Shown: positions 36,001-47,975 of the stretch, one piece after another | Layout: the number at the start of each line of letters is the position of its first letter | Position numbering within the stretch: position 1 is the first letter of the stretch | Assembly (NCBI GenBank): GCA_037576195.1 | Contig: CM075102.1 | Coordinates: 21,138,745 to 21,202,744, forward strand | From: Phytoseiulus persimilis | Lineage: Eukaryota > Arthropoda > Arachnida > Mesostigmata > Phytoseiidae | Length of the DNA stretch: 64,000 nucleotides | Direction of reading: 5' to 3' | The notes under the pieces: generated by a model | Databases searched by the model: none | Told to the model about the DNA's origin: nothing | The model's input: the letters and a program-made list of their open reading frames with translations, nothing else | Translations under genes and position numbers: made by a program

Positions 36001-36332
36001 CGAGTTACCAATCGGAGCTTCCGGTGGTCCGTGTCCCTAAAAACATCTGGTCCGCTCACGAGACCTCAAATACTATCAGAGCTCGGACCACGCAGTGTGT
36101 GTTTATTGCTTGTTTCGCAACTCTAGTTCCCCAATTTTACTGGGCCACTAGACGCCGGCTATCTCCCGGAGATTCGCGCTCGGCGAGGAGGAAAAGTGTG
36201 CTTTGCACCAGCTTAGGGGTCCGAAGACACATGAGCGAGGGCGACATCGTTGTTATTCTGAGCTGCGCGCTGGAAAAACGAGTGGATATTATCGAGGCGC
36301 TCTATGACGGACTTTTAATTCGCATGAATTGA
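33065..36332 (+). CDS. BRMS1/Sds3-family protein, partial gene model
   Basis: This family (BRMS1, BRMS1L, SUDS3) are nuclear subunits of Sin3-histone deacetylase corepressor complexes. Three exons are supported. The first is 33065-33139, which reads like the KERLSQVDAKLQEV helix of BRMS1L. The second is 33345-33467, coiled coil, with RGVRHQYEANKRC matching the family KNKYECE region. The third is 33599-33866, ending in the signature PYPYIVYRLTPQQIDEDL, compare PYIVYML...ED in BRMS1 and NYLLTDEQIMEDL in SUDS3. Junctions one and two are in phase 0, but both use GC donors (GCAAGT, GCATGT). The third exon ends at a strong GTAAGT in phase 1. A possible C-terminal exon at 36212-36332 (GDIVVIL...IEALYDGLLIR) resembles the SUDS3 C-terminal domain, but its phase does not join exon three directly, so at least one exon is missing. 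The acidic N-terminus was not found. Family assignment is fairly sure, the exon set is not. Confidence 0.6.
34710..35015 (+). CDS. Unidentified 101-residue open frame or exon
   Basis: The frame starts MGTTTKETGAKNG and ends SNRLDSAMF followed by TGA. It is rich in Lys, Ser and Arg in the first half. It has a likely amphipathic helical end containing REEISPIMELISECRET. I do not recognise the family. It lies between exon three and the possible last exon of the BRMS1-like gene, on the same strand. It could therefore be an internal exon of that gene, a nested gene or a separate one. The frame remains open upstream to 34392 without an obvious acceptor. Confidence 0.35.
   Translation: MGTTTKETGAKNGVSLRLPRHSSDPLEKMSRSNKYAKQVLEHVKMSKSSIPRMHALSSDRNVRRVPATREEISPIMELISECRETNHVLSLLSNRLDSAMF
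35016..36211. other. Probable intron or intergenic sequence
   Basis: No exon with clear splice sites was recognised. A plus-strand frame from 35853 runs into the possible BRMS1-like C-terminal exon at 36212. Its upstream part reads in a protein-like way, but no family is evident. Confidence 0.35.
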
Positions 36333-39141
36333 GTGCGAGGTGAGCAGAATGGCCGCTCCGGTCCTCTCATCGGCGATGGCGCAGCTTGGCAAGGTCAAGT
36401 GCGGCGAGCTGCGGACACTGTGTTTGTCCCTCACAACGAAAAGTTTTTTCTCTCGTTGTTCCCAGCATTCTACCGAGCTCATCTCCAGATCCTCTAACCG
36501 TTGGCGTGCTGTTCAGCAGCGGTGCAGCTCGGTGGTCTAACCTGCGAAATATACTCCGTCAAGTTCCCGATGGGAATGCGACTCATCGAGCGTGATTCCA
36601 CTAAACTCGCTGACCATCCAACCATTTCATGTAGTGCATGATTGCTTATATTCGGACTCCGGTCAGATCGAAGCGCGAGGATAGGCGGAAAGGTGTTGGA
36701 GCGTTTCGCTGAGCAGCTGTTATCTCATTCTCGAAACTGTACGCACCCGGAGAATTGGACATCCAGAGGACGATTTCCGACGTAGCTAACCGACCCGATC
36801 TCGATGATGTCGAAATTTTGGTACAGACCCCTTCTGATAGGGTCACCTCAGAACCTCCCGTCCTCATGTTCATAACGGTTCAGATCTTGAGATGTGCCTC
36901 GAAGTCTCAATCAGCAAGGGAGTGTTGGATACGTGTATCGACCGATTTATATAACAGGTTGAGAATGGAACCTAATGGAGTCAGGCGGCACAAACTGCAA
37001 TTTGGCTTGATGGCTTCCCATGATGGCGTGATCGACCGGAAGCTTCAACGCCTCTGATTCTCTTCTCCTGCTTCTCCCAAATAAGGCCTCCTCGAGATAT
37101 CGGCTGGTGACCAACTACCCCAACTACATAAATTAACAATTGCGAACAAACTAGCTGCTACTAATGGCTCCGATTTCGCTCCCGGTCGGGTCTGCATGAA
37201 TCGACCCAATGCGCGCGTTTCGGAGACGAGCTCTCGTCGACTGAATATCTGTGATTCTCTACAAAGATGAATATCACCCAACTGATCAGTTCCGACGATC
37301 CTTGCCGAGTCTGTGAGAAACCGGTCAGAGGAAGAAGTGTCGGGGAAAGTGTTGGGCAAGAGCTTGGGAACGAGATCTGGAGGGCGGCGTTTCCCGTCAT
37401 CGCCCACTTCCAATTGACTCCTCGCTGTACGTCGGATGCTCCCGATCGGTTTCCTATAATCGTACCACCAAGACCCCAACACTGCCACCAGCGGCTGCGG
37501 CGCTGGTACCACTAAAGGCATCAACCAGTCAGTCAGTCAGTCTTCAAGTGAAAGGAGAGGGCAAGCGGACGGGCTCGCGGAGCACTTGCATTCAACATCG
37601 CATACGGCGTTTTGTGGGCCGTTCGTCTGCAGAAGAGATCCGGACGATCTCTTAGCGTTTCTGCGATTTTTCCCTCATCATACCGTCCCCCACTTACCAC
37701 TATGCTCCCCTTCCTTGCCCCTGTCTCCTTCTCATTGCATTCAAGAGCTTCGCCGCCGGGGAAGATATTCTGATGGTTTTCCAGGGTATCATTATCAGGG
37801 GGAACCCTGGCTTTTGTTTTGATGCGGCTCGGATGCTGCCCCACCGCAGCGCCCGCGCTAGTTCCGTGCACTCGGAAAGTGTCCGAGTGGAGGGGGTTCT
37901 CATTCGCAGCGGAAGGACATTAATTGATATAAAGTGATCAAGAGTCAAGTGAACTAATCTTGCGTATGTCTGCCTCCCTGTCAGCTCGACTAACTGACTC
38001 ACTTGCAAGAGGAATCGCTGGTTTGTTCGCTCTCCGCTCATCCGATAGCGGACCGGCTGCTTCATGAGGGTGCATAAGTAAACATCATTCACTCATTGAC
38101 CCCGACGCAAGCCAACAAATCGACTGAGCGGGTCAGCGATGAGGACCCGTGCGGAAAAAGAAGTGTCTGGAGCAGCGTTTAGACCACTCTGTGTCGGAGC
38201 TTGAAGGTACTCGTCTCACAGATCTATCGATTGGTTTCTTGGCACATTTCATTGGGTTTGGAGAGCAGCTCCCTAAGCGGAATGCGCCTTTCTGGTTCAG
38301 AGGTTTCTTAGCCGTCCATATTTGGCCCGGTCGTCATTGCTATTCATTCACGGAGGTAGATATGAACTTGGAAACGTGCGAGGTGAATAATGATATAGAG
38401 AGCGGCGTTTCCAAGCCGGGAATTCTTGAGCCCATTCTTGTTTTGGCCATGACTTTGTCAATCTCCGGTATCAAAGAGTGGTGGACAGAGCATTCCAGGC
38501 TGACCGTTTTGGTCTTCTGTTGGAGTGGATGGAATGAAAATTGCGGCTAGGGATGGGTTTCAAAAACCACCTGTTCCACTTTCGAGGTCTTACACAAACT
38601 GATCGAGGAAACATCGAATTCTATCGGACCGGACTTAAAAAGACCAAATAAACTATTGGAGTTGTCTCGACTCCTCGAATTCCCTGGGTGTAAGGAAGCT
38701 TTGAGGAACCGTGGGCGGAAGACGGAATTAGGTTGACTGCCCCATTTTCGAGTGCGCTTCACAACAGTTAGAGCGAATTTCCGATCTGTTTTCAGATTTC
38801 TCGAGGATCCCTCCATCAGTGCCCCGGAACGGACCCGACTTCCGGGAAGAGAGCCATCGGATGACGATCAATCGAGTTTTGTGACCTCAAGCCTGTGCTA
38901 AGGGTCATAACATGGATGACGAAGTATAGTATAGTAGGGTGATGAGCGCAGCCCTGCGGGGGGTTTCCGCATCGAAAGTATGTTCTCTTTTTCACGTAGT
39001 AAGAACAGCATCGATGGCCATTTTCAGTCAGATAAGTTTCATTATAGGCTCTCATCGCGGCTATCCTCAGAGCTTGTTTCTATTTGATATCTTAAAGCTA
39101 CCTCAGCGCTGTTTACCAAACAGCTGTCCTGTGGAGAAATC
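36333..39141. other. Several unnamed open frames, no identified gene
   Basis: Plus-strand frames at 36755-37057 (contains NRPDLDDVEILVQTP) and 38149-38550 (133 residues, containing hydrophobic and Trp-rich parts) have protein-like composition. They have no family I know and no confirmed splice sites. A CAGT tetranucleotide run lies at 37526-37542. Confidence 0.3.
37526..37542 (+). repeat. CAGT tetranucleotide microsatellite
   Basis: Four perfect CAGT/AGTC units form a short simple repeat in non-coding sequence. Confidence 0.8.
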
Positions 39142-39638
39142 TTACGTTTTTAGGTAAAGCACGTCGGTCGTCTTATACAGGTCCAAGAGAAGCTGGCGGT
39201 TCCGACGAACCGACGTCCGGTATTCGTTGAGCTTGACATTGAAGTAATGATATTGTTTCGCAATCATCTCGCCGTGATCCTGCGGAATAGGGATTTGGTT
39301 TAAGAAGAAGAATGAACCACTCAAAAAACGGAGAGGCTGGACCTTCCGCTGTTCAAAATGAAACCCCCCATCACTGCGGACCCCTGTGATTAGTGAGCAC
39401 TTACCTCCAGGAGTCCCACAGGAAGGTCATCGAAAGCTGCAATTTGACGTGCCACTATTTCTAGTTTGCTCTGCTGACGTTTTATCCGTTCCACGACGGC
39501 TTCGATCTGGCGACGCCACGCGTTGTTTTCGATAAAGGATGACTGGGAGAGGTTTTCCTCGACACAGCTCAGATCACTTCGATGCGGAAAATTGAGCTTC
39601 TCATGGGAAGCTCTTGATCCTTTTCCGACTAAACAAGT
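39142..39638 (-). CDS. 3' end of a coiled-coil protein gene
   Basis: Two exons are well supported. Exon 39405-39638 follows a TTTTCCAG acceptor and ends CTGGAG at a textbook GTAAGT donor. It encodes a Glu/Arg/Gln-rich coiled coil, including RQIEAVVERIKRQQSKLE, then AAFDDLPVGLLE. Exon 39142-39279 follows TTCCGCAG, starts DHGEMIAKQYHYFNVKLNE, and ends LYKTTDVLYLKT then TAA. Both are in phase 0, giving 234 plus 138 bases in one frame (123 codons and a stop). Upstream exons should lie at higher coordinates. A minus-strand frame at about 40235-40490 (contains SWVEEYYHRTTMK) is a candidate. The layout of helix, Leu-Pro break and helix recalls small subunits of augmin- or kinetochore-type complexes such as HAUS1, but the similarity is too weak to name it. 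Confidence 0.55.
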
Positions 39639-41051
39639 CTGGAAAACCATGAGGCTGAGATGTCAATGATTTCACCAAGGCTATCCAATGTACACTTCCC
39701 GAGTTTTCGCAGAGCTCTCAATGCTCATGAGAATCGTTGTCTAGATGCGGATGAGAGTCATTTGATCACATGATCACCGTGATCGCGAGACGCCGGGACG
39801 AAGTCGATTCTCTCGTTCCTGGAATTCATCCTTGGAGGACAACGTAGCATTGATTTCGTCCGGGTCGATTGAGCGCCGTAGAAGAAGCCCCTTGACAACG
39901 TTCGCTCCTCTAGAAACTTTCTTACCATCATGGGAACCACATCACATCTCGTTTTCGCTCTTCGCAGAAGCTGACTTCTACCATTGACCAACAACAAGCT
40001 CTAGTGATGCTGGGGACAGCTCTCGAGAGACTATTGTCGAGAGGGATCTCGAGTTAGCATGAGTCTCGTTTCTAGCAGTAGAGATATTCCCGGAAGGGAA
40101 GTTCGGGAGATGCTCTTCAGGCTGCTGTCCAGACAGCTGGAAAGTCGACGGCTCCAGTGCCCTGCACCGCGTTCTCACTACAGCATGGTTTTGTTGATGC
40201 CCACCTCCATCGTGAGTGTGCCGTAGGCTCGAGCCTGAAAAGGTTGCTCAGGCTTCTATGACCTTGGGCCCTTGAAATTCCATCCATTGAGCAGAGCCTC
40301 TCGCGAACGGATGAGGGTATGCCCCAGAACGGGAGTCACTTTGCTCGGAATAAAAAACCATAGAATTGGAGAGCACCTTCATCGTGGTACGATGATAGTA
40401 CTCTTCGACCCAACTGAGAGAAGCGGAAACCTTGGCTTCGATGGATGAATCTCGATCAACATGGGCGGAAAGGAAGCTCGATGAAGTTATTGCAGCTCGA
40501 GGGAGTGGAAAACACAGTTCTAGAAGCCCTGCCCACTTCCAATGATAAGCACGGGTTCTAGGAAAACATGTGCTCGGAGAATATGGATCGCGATGTTGCA
40601 GTGGAACTTGTTGACCAGTTGAGCTGTCTGAGTAGATCGAAGATCTTGCGAAGATCTCTCATACACGCTACATCGATCCACTCTGCTCTCATACTTCGCC
40701 CAAATGAGTTTCTTGGCTTGCTCCATCGACGAACTGTTAAAAATACTATGTCGATCGGAAATCTCATCTGGATGCCTGTCGGGGTATTTTCAGTGAGAAT
40801 GCGAAGCGTGCGAACTTCGTGGGCAGTTCAACCCGTACCCCCTCTACCAGCTAATTGACTACTGAGTTATGCCTTTAAGAAGCGTCAAAAGTTTTGAAAA
40901 CTCGATGATTCGAAGTTTGACTGGCTGAATTGGTGCCCGAGTCTTCTTTCATATTATGATTAATGCACAGCTCAGGTATGAGTACATCAAATCCGTCCTA
41001 TTTCCCACGGTGTGCCAAATTGTGTAGATCTCTCCAACAAGGATCCCCACA
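39639..41051. other. Probable upstream part of the coiled-coil gene plus downstream flank of the SDR gene
   Basis: Minus-strand frames around 40235-40490 and 40520-40767 may hold exons of the coiled-coil gene, but I could not join them with matching phases. No canonical AATAAA was found just downstream of the SDR stop on the minus strand. No repeats were noticed. Confidence 0.3.
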
Positions 41052-43661
41052 TCACTTCCATGTGGATGTCACCTGTTCGATGATTTTCCACGAGGCATCT
41101 ATCATTCGCTGCTGACTTCCGTAGTCCCAAGCCTGCTCGGCCATGTAGTGCGGAACTCCAACGTGTCTGTGGTAGATGCCTACGGGCAAGACAAGCAATG
41201 AACGCGGGGTAACGTAAAGTTGATAGGCTGTTCCAATGCTACAGAACCGACCCAAAGTCTCAATCACCTGTGGCATGGTTCACTCGTTCTGTGGCCAGAT
41301 TCACGATCCTCGAATGGCCGAACGAAGCGTCCAGACTGTTGAGGGACACATGAAAATTCCACAGGAAGGAGAGCCAACTGTGCGAGCGAGTGAACTTCGA
41401 ATCGACGAAGCCTGCAGGAGAATGCACTCCGACTGATTGGATCCGCTGGAGGCGTTCGAATTCAAAGCCAAACTCCTCGGGCCCCCCTCACCGCTTCCGT
41501 ACTGTCATCACCGCTTCGGAACGGCCCCGTCTGTACCAAAACTTACCAGGCTCAACACCGTAAACTTTCACGCTGAGCTCATCGACGTTGCGGGCGAGCC
41601 AACACGTCCACATGTTCAGCATGAGTTTTGTATTGGCATACAATTGGTCCACCGATGGGTAGCGACTCCGGTTCAAGGGTAAATCTGAAAGCCAAGAGCC
41701 GTCATTGCGGTTGGATGGAACGGCTGAAGAAGGCCGTTTGTTTGATGGCGATCCAACACAGAATCCGAATTTTTTCATAGCGAAAACGTGCAGCGTCGAC
41801 TCGTCAGAGGTCGTTGACAATACAAAGTCTCGGAGACGAAGATGGTACGAAACTCACCATCGAGATCGATCCAGCCCCGTCGATGACGGTCAGAGGATAT
41901 ATTGATGATTTTTGAGCACGCGTTCGTCGTCGCGAGACAGCCTGTCGAATCTGGATTGTCACAACAACTCAAAACTTTCGCCCCGTTCTCAACGCCCGCT
42001 CGGCGGGGTGTCGGGACTCCAATGTGTGCATTGCGGCAAAAAAATACCAGCTCTGGAATCCCTACCAGTTATGACGCTCCCACTGCCCATGAAACATCTA
42101 AGTGGGACATAACTGATAGGTATTCCCTTTCTGGTAAGTTCTGGAACACTTCTATAAGATGCGAAGCAACGGCGGACTGTTTCACGACTGGCGGCACCTC
42201 AGGCGGAGGTGCTCCGTACTAGTCAGCCAAAACTAGTTAGTTCAATGTGGGAACTCTCTGTTCAACTTTTAGCAGACACAGAACGCTTGCCAGTCTTGGA
42301 ACATTTCTCGTATCGGTACTTTCAACCCACTCGATCACGTCATAGTTTTTTGAAGCATCAAACGAGTCACAGACGAACTCTGTTCTTGCGTCGATTCCTC
42401 AACGTAATCGAAATCTTGCCGAGCAGTCTCGTAGTGGACGGTACCTGATTCCATGAGGAGACGTGTCAAATAGAATGGTCCTAAATAATTCGTCGCGAAA
42501 GTTACTTCGAGGCCTTCTGACGTCAAGCACCTCTGTGTCGGAGGCAGGATTGCTGCATTGTTGATGAGGACGTTTATTCGGACATCTGCTGACTTCAAGC
42601 GGTCGACCAGAGCTTTTATCGAGTGCAGCAGGCTCATGTCGGCCTGCGAAAGTTTGAATCGATCAGATGAATGTTTCCAATCGGAACCTCAACCTTCCCC
42701 GACAGGTCAGATAGGAAATTCTTCCCCCGGATCGTGTCGCCGACGGACCGGAGAGAGAATATTGTAACTTCAAAAATTCTCACAATTTCAAACTCGAGTC
42801 TGCCTTTCGACTCGGGAACACTCTCCATTATCCTCCCGACCGCCTCAACGGCTCTCTCCTGACAGCGACAAACGAGAATGATGTGCGCTCCCGATCGCGC
42901 GATATCTCGGGCAGTCTCGAATCCCAGCCCTGAAATGAATGCGTTGAGCTAAGTTTTGGCCAGGGTGTGTCGGACGGTTCCCTCAGAAGGTCTGACACCG
43001 CGATCCTGAATCTTTCTGATTTGCTCCGAGTACTCGACGAAGTCCGAAGTGTCCGCGCTACCCGTCGGAATGTCTGAACGGCTCGCTCGGAGATCGCGTT
43101 GATACCAAAACCAGGAGGTAATTAGCGCGAGTTACGGATTTTTCGACTCAGCTACCAAGGATCCGTGAAACTTTTAATAGAGGCACGAGAGCGGGCTCGC
43201 GAGTGGCCTGGCGTGCGAACAACCGATCGAAAACCTCAGCGTACATCCTCAGCTGCTGTTCATTAAAACTCTCCGATATTCTGAGAGCTTGTTCAACATC
43301 TATACTGACAACAAAAGCAACAGCACCAGCAACAGTTACTGCGAGTTCTCGGTGATTACCCGAATCGGTTTGATAGACGTGGTGATGTAACGGGAGGGGG
43401 CTCAAGGAAGTCCTCACTGGCTCTAAGAGAATGGGTCACGGGGATATTCTAACCATAAACCAATTTTCCCACCAAATTGAGCTTCTGTAGATTGAGGATC
43501 CTTGCCAGGAAAACAATTTCTCGGATTCCGACTGAATTCCGAACTCAAACAACTGACGTGAGAGCGGCTCAGGGGAGTTTCTCAGTAGCGGATAGAAAAC
43601 AAGCAAAGTTCGGCTACTCACCGGCATTGGCGCCCGTTATCAAGACAGTTGTGCGTTCCAT
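41052..43661 (-). CDS. Short-chain dehydrogenase/reductase, retinol dehydrogenase-like, complete seven-exon gene
   Basis: This is an NAD(P)-dependent oxidoreductase of the classical SDR superfamily, closest in pattern to retinol dehydrogenase 11-14. Its substrate is not predictable here. Exons in gene order are 43622-43661, 42784-42929, 42445-42643, 41858-41941, 41547-41684, 41268-41411 and 41052-41179. They add to 879 bases, 292 residues plus stop, with matching phase at all six GT-AG junctions. The cofactor motif TGANAGLG is at residues 9-16 and is split by intron 1 at Gly14. NNAA is at 90-93, the catalytic Ser (NISSD) at about 145, and YANTK gives Tyr172 and Lys176. The family HPG position reads EPGFVDSKF, and the C-terminal TGIYH matches the usual TGKYF. 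The length fits the family. The protein starts directly at the Rossmann strand with no N-terminal membrane anchor, unlike vertebrate RDH11, so it may be soluble. Intron 1 (692 bases) contains a 90-codon open frame listed separately. Confidence 0.9.
43148..43417 (-). CDS. Unrecognised 89-residue open frame inside SDR intron 1
   Basis: It lies wholly within the first intron of the SDR gene on the same strand. The sequence has a small hydrophobic stretch (VTVAGAVAFVVSIDVE), then an acidic and helical part (SESFNEQQLRMYAEVFDRLF). It is not SDR-like, and splicing around it gives the intact dehydrogenase. It may be a chance frame, an alternative exon or a nested small gene. Confidence 0.2.
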   Translation of the reverse strand: MRTSLSPLPLHHHVYQTDSGNHRELAVTVAGAVAFVVSIDVEQALRISESFNEQQLRMYAEVFDRLFARQATREPALVPLLKVSRILGS

Positions 43662-46600
43662 CGTCTTCTGTTCGGCCGCGGCTCAGAAGCCGCACCACGC
43701 TGAGCTGATGCCAGAGGGCGCCACGAGCAAGGACACCAACCGGAGTCGCTCGTACGGATAGACGTCACGTAATGTTCTGTTACTTTGGCCAGAAAAAAAG
43801 AAACAATTTTCCCTCGGAATGACAGGAGTGAAGTGAGCTCTGGCACGAACGGCATATTTCCTGTCGGCCCTTTCCCTGGAGAGCGTCAAGGGGACGATTG
43901 GCGTGTCGAGCGTCCGGGAGCGGCGCGGTTTCTCCGCGTTAAAACGGTGATCCACGCATCTTCGGAGGGACTTGATGTTTGAATCAATCCGCTCTGAGTG
44001 ATAGCATGTCATACTGCGACGGCGTAGCTGTACAGGAAGTATGACATCCGTAAGCTGGAGGATAGGAGTGGTTCTGCAGAGGTTGTTAGTCAGCAGCGCG
44101 AGTTCCTGCTGTAGGCTGATAATTTATTGAGCAATCATGAGATATCGCTGGAGCGTTTTCAGGCAGCAAACGGAGATATTCTCGCGATGTTTAATTCATT
44201 TCTCTGTTTGTCAGCTCGTCATCCTGTCGGGCATCCTGCCTGCCGCTCGGTCTTTTTCCCAGGGCTCGCGTTGCGTTGAAGTCGTTGCTGCATGGTCTTC
44301 GCAGATGTGTTTTCAACTTCGGGTAATTCACTCGAGAGGCTAATTGTAACGCTTTGATCGATGAGGAGCATCCTGGATTCAAGATTCATCTCCGTTGTTC
44401 CAGCGTCTACAAGTGAATGTTTCTTGCAACGAAACACTTTTTCCCTTCTCGACCATCTGCAGTGAAGTCATTTACTGAGCTAGCTTTGCGTGAATTCGTT
44501 GCTTCGGTTACGGCAGCCGTACTTATTCCGTAAATCGTCGTTGTACCCATTGAACACTCTTTGTGGCCATCGAAAGACCTTCGCTGGATAACGGCATCTT
44601 GGATTAACGGTGCGGCGCAACGAGAACAAGCGTTCAGGTTACGCAACGAATTTCCTTCGGCCATGTGTCTGACCGAATCGCTCGTTTTCTGGCTTGTTTT
44701 TCAGGGCGTTCCGCTAGATGGATGATGTGTGTGCTGATATTGCATTGAACGTATCATGTATGGAAAATGAAGCGATAATAGCGTCGTGTACCCTGGAATC
44801 ATTCCTAGAGTAGAATATCCTCAGGCCTGCGAATAAACGTTCCGGTTCCTCCAACAGGTCACCGAATGCGCACAGAATTTCCATCACGTTGGTCCCGATT
44901 GAAATATGTTCTTCCCCCTGAACTGATTTTTGCCGGGATGGGAGGGGTGACTCCTCTGATTGAAAAAGTAAAATATGGTATTGATCAATCCTGACACGGT
45001 TCATGGTGTTCATGTTACATCTTTCACCAATCTTGCCTCCATGTGGGGAGCGCTGCAGCGGATCATTGGTCTCCTTTGCTCATTTTCTAGGATTTGTTCC
45101 GTTCGTTTCATGATTGAGATTCTCTAATTTCCTCCTGGAGGCCTGATCTGAGGAGCGAATCATCATCCGCGTAGCGTGGCTACATCACGTCCCTCCCTGT
45201 TTCTCCAGATTTAATGGAGCATTGACAAATATGTTCCTTCTCCTTCCTCCTTTTCGTGGGTTCCTTTCCCCACGATGCTGTCTCGATAGTTCACCGACTC
45301 TTGCCATAACCAGGAGAGCATCTTCTCTCCGGTGTCCGCGGATACCAGCCCGTACGAAAATCGGAGCAGACGTTCAGGCTGCTCTTGCGCGATTCTCGAT
45401 GGAAACTCTGACAATTCTCGACTCACTTGGGGTTGGAAATACTCGTCAAAGTATTGTTTTCTCGCAATGGGAGCTAAGGGGAGATGTGTCGACCTGTTGT
45501 CTCGTCATGAGATTCGAACAGCGTGTTTCGCACGTCGGCGAAGTGGCGTTATTGAAGTCGCTTCTCCGCTCTATGAAATTTCAATCAAGAACAGCCGGTT
45601 TAATGTGTTGCGGAAATTAAGGGGAAGGAGTGAAAATGGAAAGTGTCGAACGGGACAGCCATCAGGGCATTCCCATAAGTTGGATACCGACACTTGTTCT
45701 CGCACGCAAGTTCGGTTCGCACTGCCAGTCAAGTTCGGAAAATTGAAAAAGATTGTTGTGTGACCGCTAATGTTCCATGTACTCAGCCGGGGTTTTTGTC
45801 AGCCACGCCGCGGCCAATCGCTGTGATCATGATTATTCAATTGAGTTGGCACCGCTCCGATATGGAGCCTCTACCCCCTCCCCCCCGAAAGATGATCCCC
45901 ATACACGCTTCTTCACCACGGACATTTTGCCTGAACGGTTTAAAATACTTCAGCCTTCCATCATCGCTGACGATCTGTCGCATGCCTCCGTTGTACTTCG
46001 GACATTATCGGTCGAACCAACTGGGAGTTTCCGTCGCCCCCGAGAATCGAGCCCATAATCTGCGTTCTACGGTTGCGATTCAGCAGCCTTAATCCTCATT
46101 CTAAGAAGCCCACAGTGGCCCTCGCTTCGAGGAGATGATTGGTCTGCACGCATGCGTGCGAGCATCTTTGGGGAAAAGAACATCCTCGAAACTGATAGGG
46201 ATGAGAATTTCTACCGACCGAACGGATCGACTTCTCCCCCAATCACGACAATAACAGTGGCTAGACTTTAGCCATATGCCTGTCAAAATATCGTCCCCAA
46301 CATAATGGATGCGCAGACGTTAGCTTTTGTACGATGCCGAAACCAATAAAGGTTGGTCAGTGGACAGCGAACCTTGCTCACGATTGCGAGACCGACACGA
46401 GGTCGGTGAGTTGCAGGACCACTCTCCAGGACGTTGGGTTTTCTGTTCATTTCCGCTCGGAATCCACTCAGATTAGGGACAAGATTACGTGTATGCCATA
46501 TTGCACTTTGCCGCCGCCCGTAGAGCGTGCGTACCTTCGCTACCTGCTCGCCGGCTTATCTTCAGATCGAAAACGTAGCATTATTGTGAGACATTGCAAA

Positions 46601-47877
46601 CGCCAGCTGTTTCTCGGTGATTGGAGAGGAATGAGCAGCGGGGGACGAGACATAACGAGGACGCCACGATGGGAGACGGCGGTGGAGAGACAGTCACGCA
46701 TTCTGCGTGTTCTCTCGGGGGCAGGTGAGCGAGTATCGTTCCTTCCTCTAGCTGCCTCCACTGAGAGAAGAAAGCCGATCACAGCGTCTTCAGCACCCTG
46801 GCGACGACCCGAACGGGGCCCTCGAATCTCACTCGCCACAGTCTGTTCGAGTGAACGCTTGAAGCTAACTTAGGCTGTCGCCAGCGAGTAAAGTTCGCAG
46901 ATCCTCTATCGGGGTTCAGGCCGCGTCCTGCTCGACGATCTCGCAGAGACGCCGATTCGGACGGGAGCATCCTCTGCGGTATCTGAACAAAATTCCCCGC
47001 AGTCAGAGATAGTGCAGAGATGGAGGGTTCCGTTGCGTGACAACCGGGTAGTTCTTCATGATTCTTCAGAAACATCGCTCCCGATCGCTCTCGACGAGGT
47101 CTCGCAATCTCAGTTCCGTTGTGCATGCGATTAACTTGACGACTCCGACGTTCGTTGCAGCGAATCAAACAGATCGAGTGCCCGTCGTACTTTTGTCATC
47201 GTCCCGTCATACCCATTCCAGTTTTGATTCTGCTCTGTTTCCGTTCGGCTTCTGCTGAAACTTCGCGACGTCGTCGAATCACCGCGCAGTCGCTTTCCTG
47301 CGTAACTCCATGATTGGGCGGAGAACTGATGATTCGGAGAATGAATCTGATTGCTCTCGTTCCTTATACGCTGACCGAACAATCGTCGAGGGCTCGTTGC
47401 GAAACACTGGTTCCGGTGTGTCGGTTCCGAGTCGAATACTTCACGAGTCATGCGCAAACTCAGAGCCTGCGACTGAGGTTCCAGCGGAGTTAATCCCGTG
47501 ATCCAACAAACATTGCCAAAGGGCAATGTTCCCCGGCCATTCTATCCCCAGGGGGGGGGGGGGGAGCTCCGACGTCCGTGTTCACCTGGGACGACGATCA
47601 ATGAAGGCCTCTTGAAGTTCCGCTCCACACGACGTGTGCGAATGAACCTCCCCTCCAGCCAGTCTCGCTCCGACCGATGAGCTCACGCTCTCACATCGGG
47701 AATGATTCTCATTGCCACCATCTTTTTCGGGCGTGTGCCGCAGTGACGATCCGGATGGCTCTCCTAGGCCGACCAAATCCTCGAGCGAATGAGAGAGGAG
47801 GATCCCTGAGTCAGCTGAGAGCTCCATGTTCTCACTTCTGTAAAGCTTGATGATACGAAGTGAGACCTTTTTTTTTT
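43662..47877. other. Open frames without recognisable identity
   Basis: Minus-strand frame 44714-45013 (contains GTNVMEILCAFGDLLEEPE) and plus-strand frames 45332-45763, 45777-46058 and 46334-46873 are longer or more protein-like than background. None shows a motif I can name, and splice junctions could not be settled. A run of 14 G lies at 47551-47564. This interval probably contains at least one divergent gene, but I cannot place it. Confidence 0.3.
47551..47564 (+). repeat. Run of 14 G
   Basis: A homopolymer of G in non-coding sequence, similar to the run at 23762-23774. Confidence 0.85.
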
Positions 47878-47975
47878 CGGCTGAACCTCTCAGCCAGCCC
47901 TCGGGAGTGCACCGGAATCACATAGAGTATTGCTCCAGCAACACTCCCTATCGCCTCGCAAATCCCATTGCGGGC
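47878..47975 (+). repeat. Dispersed repeat, copy A
   Basis: About 98 bases matching, in opposite orientation, the sequence at 62262-62358. Shared blocks are CGGCTGAACCTCTCAGCC at the start, TATTGCT.CAG.AACACTCCC in the middle, and TATCGCCTCGCAAATCCCAT at the end. By-eye identity is a little under 80 percent with almost no gaps. The first block contains a small hairpin, GGCTGA then five bases then TCAGCC. No target-site duplication or terminal inverted repeat was seen. It may be a short non-autonomous transposon, a SINE fragment or a conserved RNA element. Confidence 0.75.
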
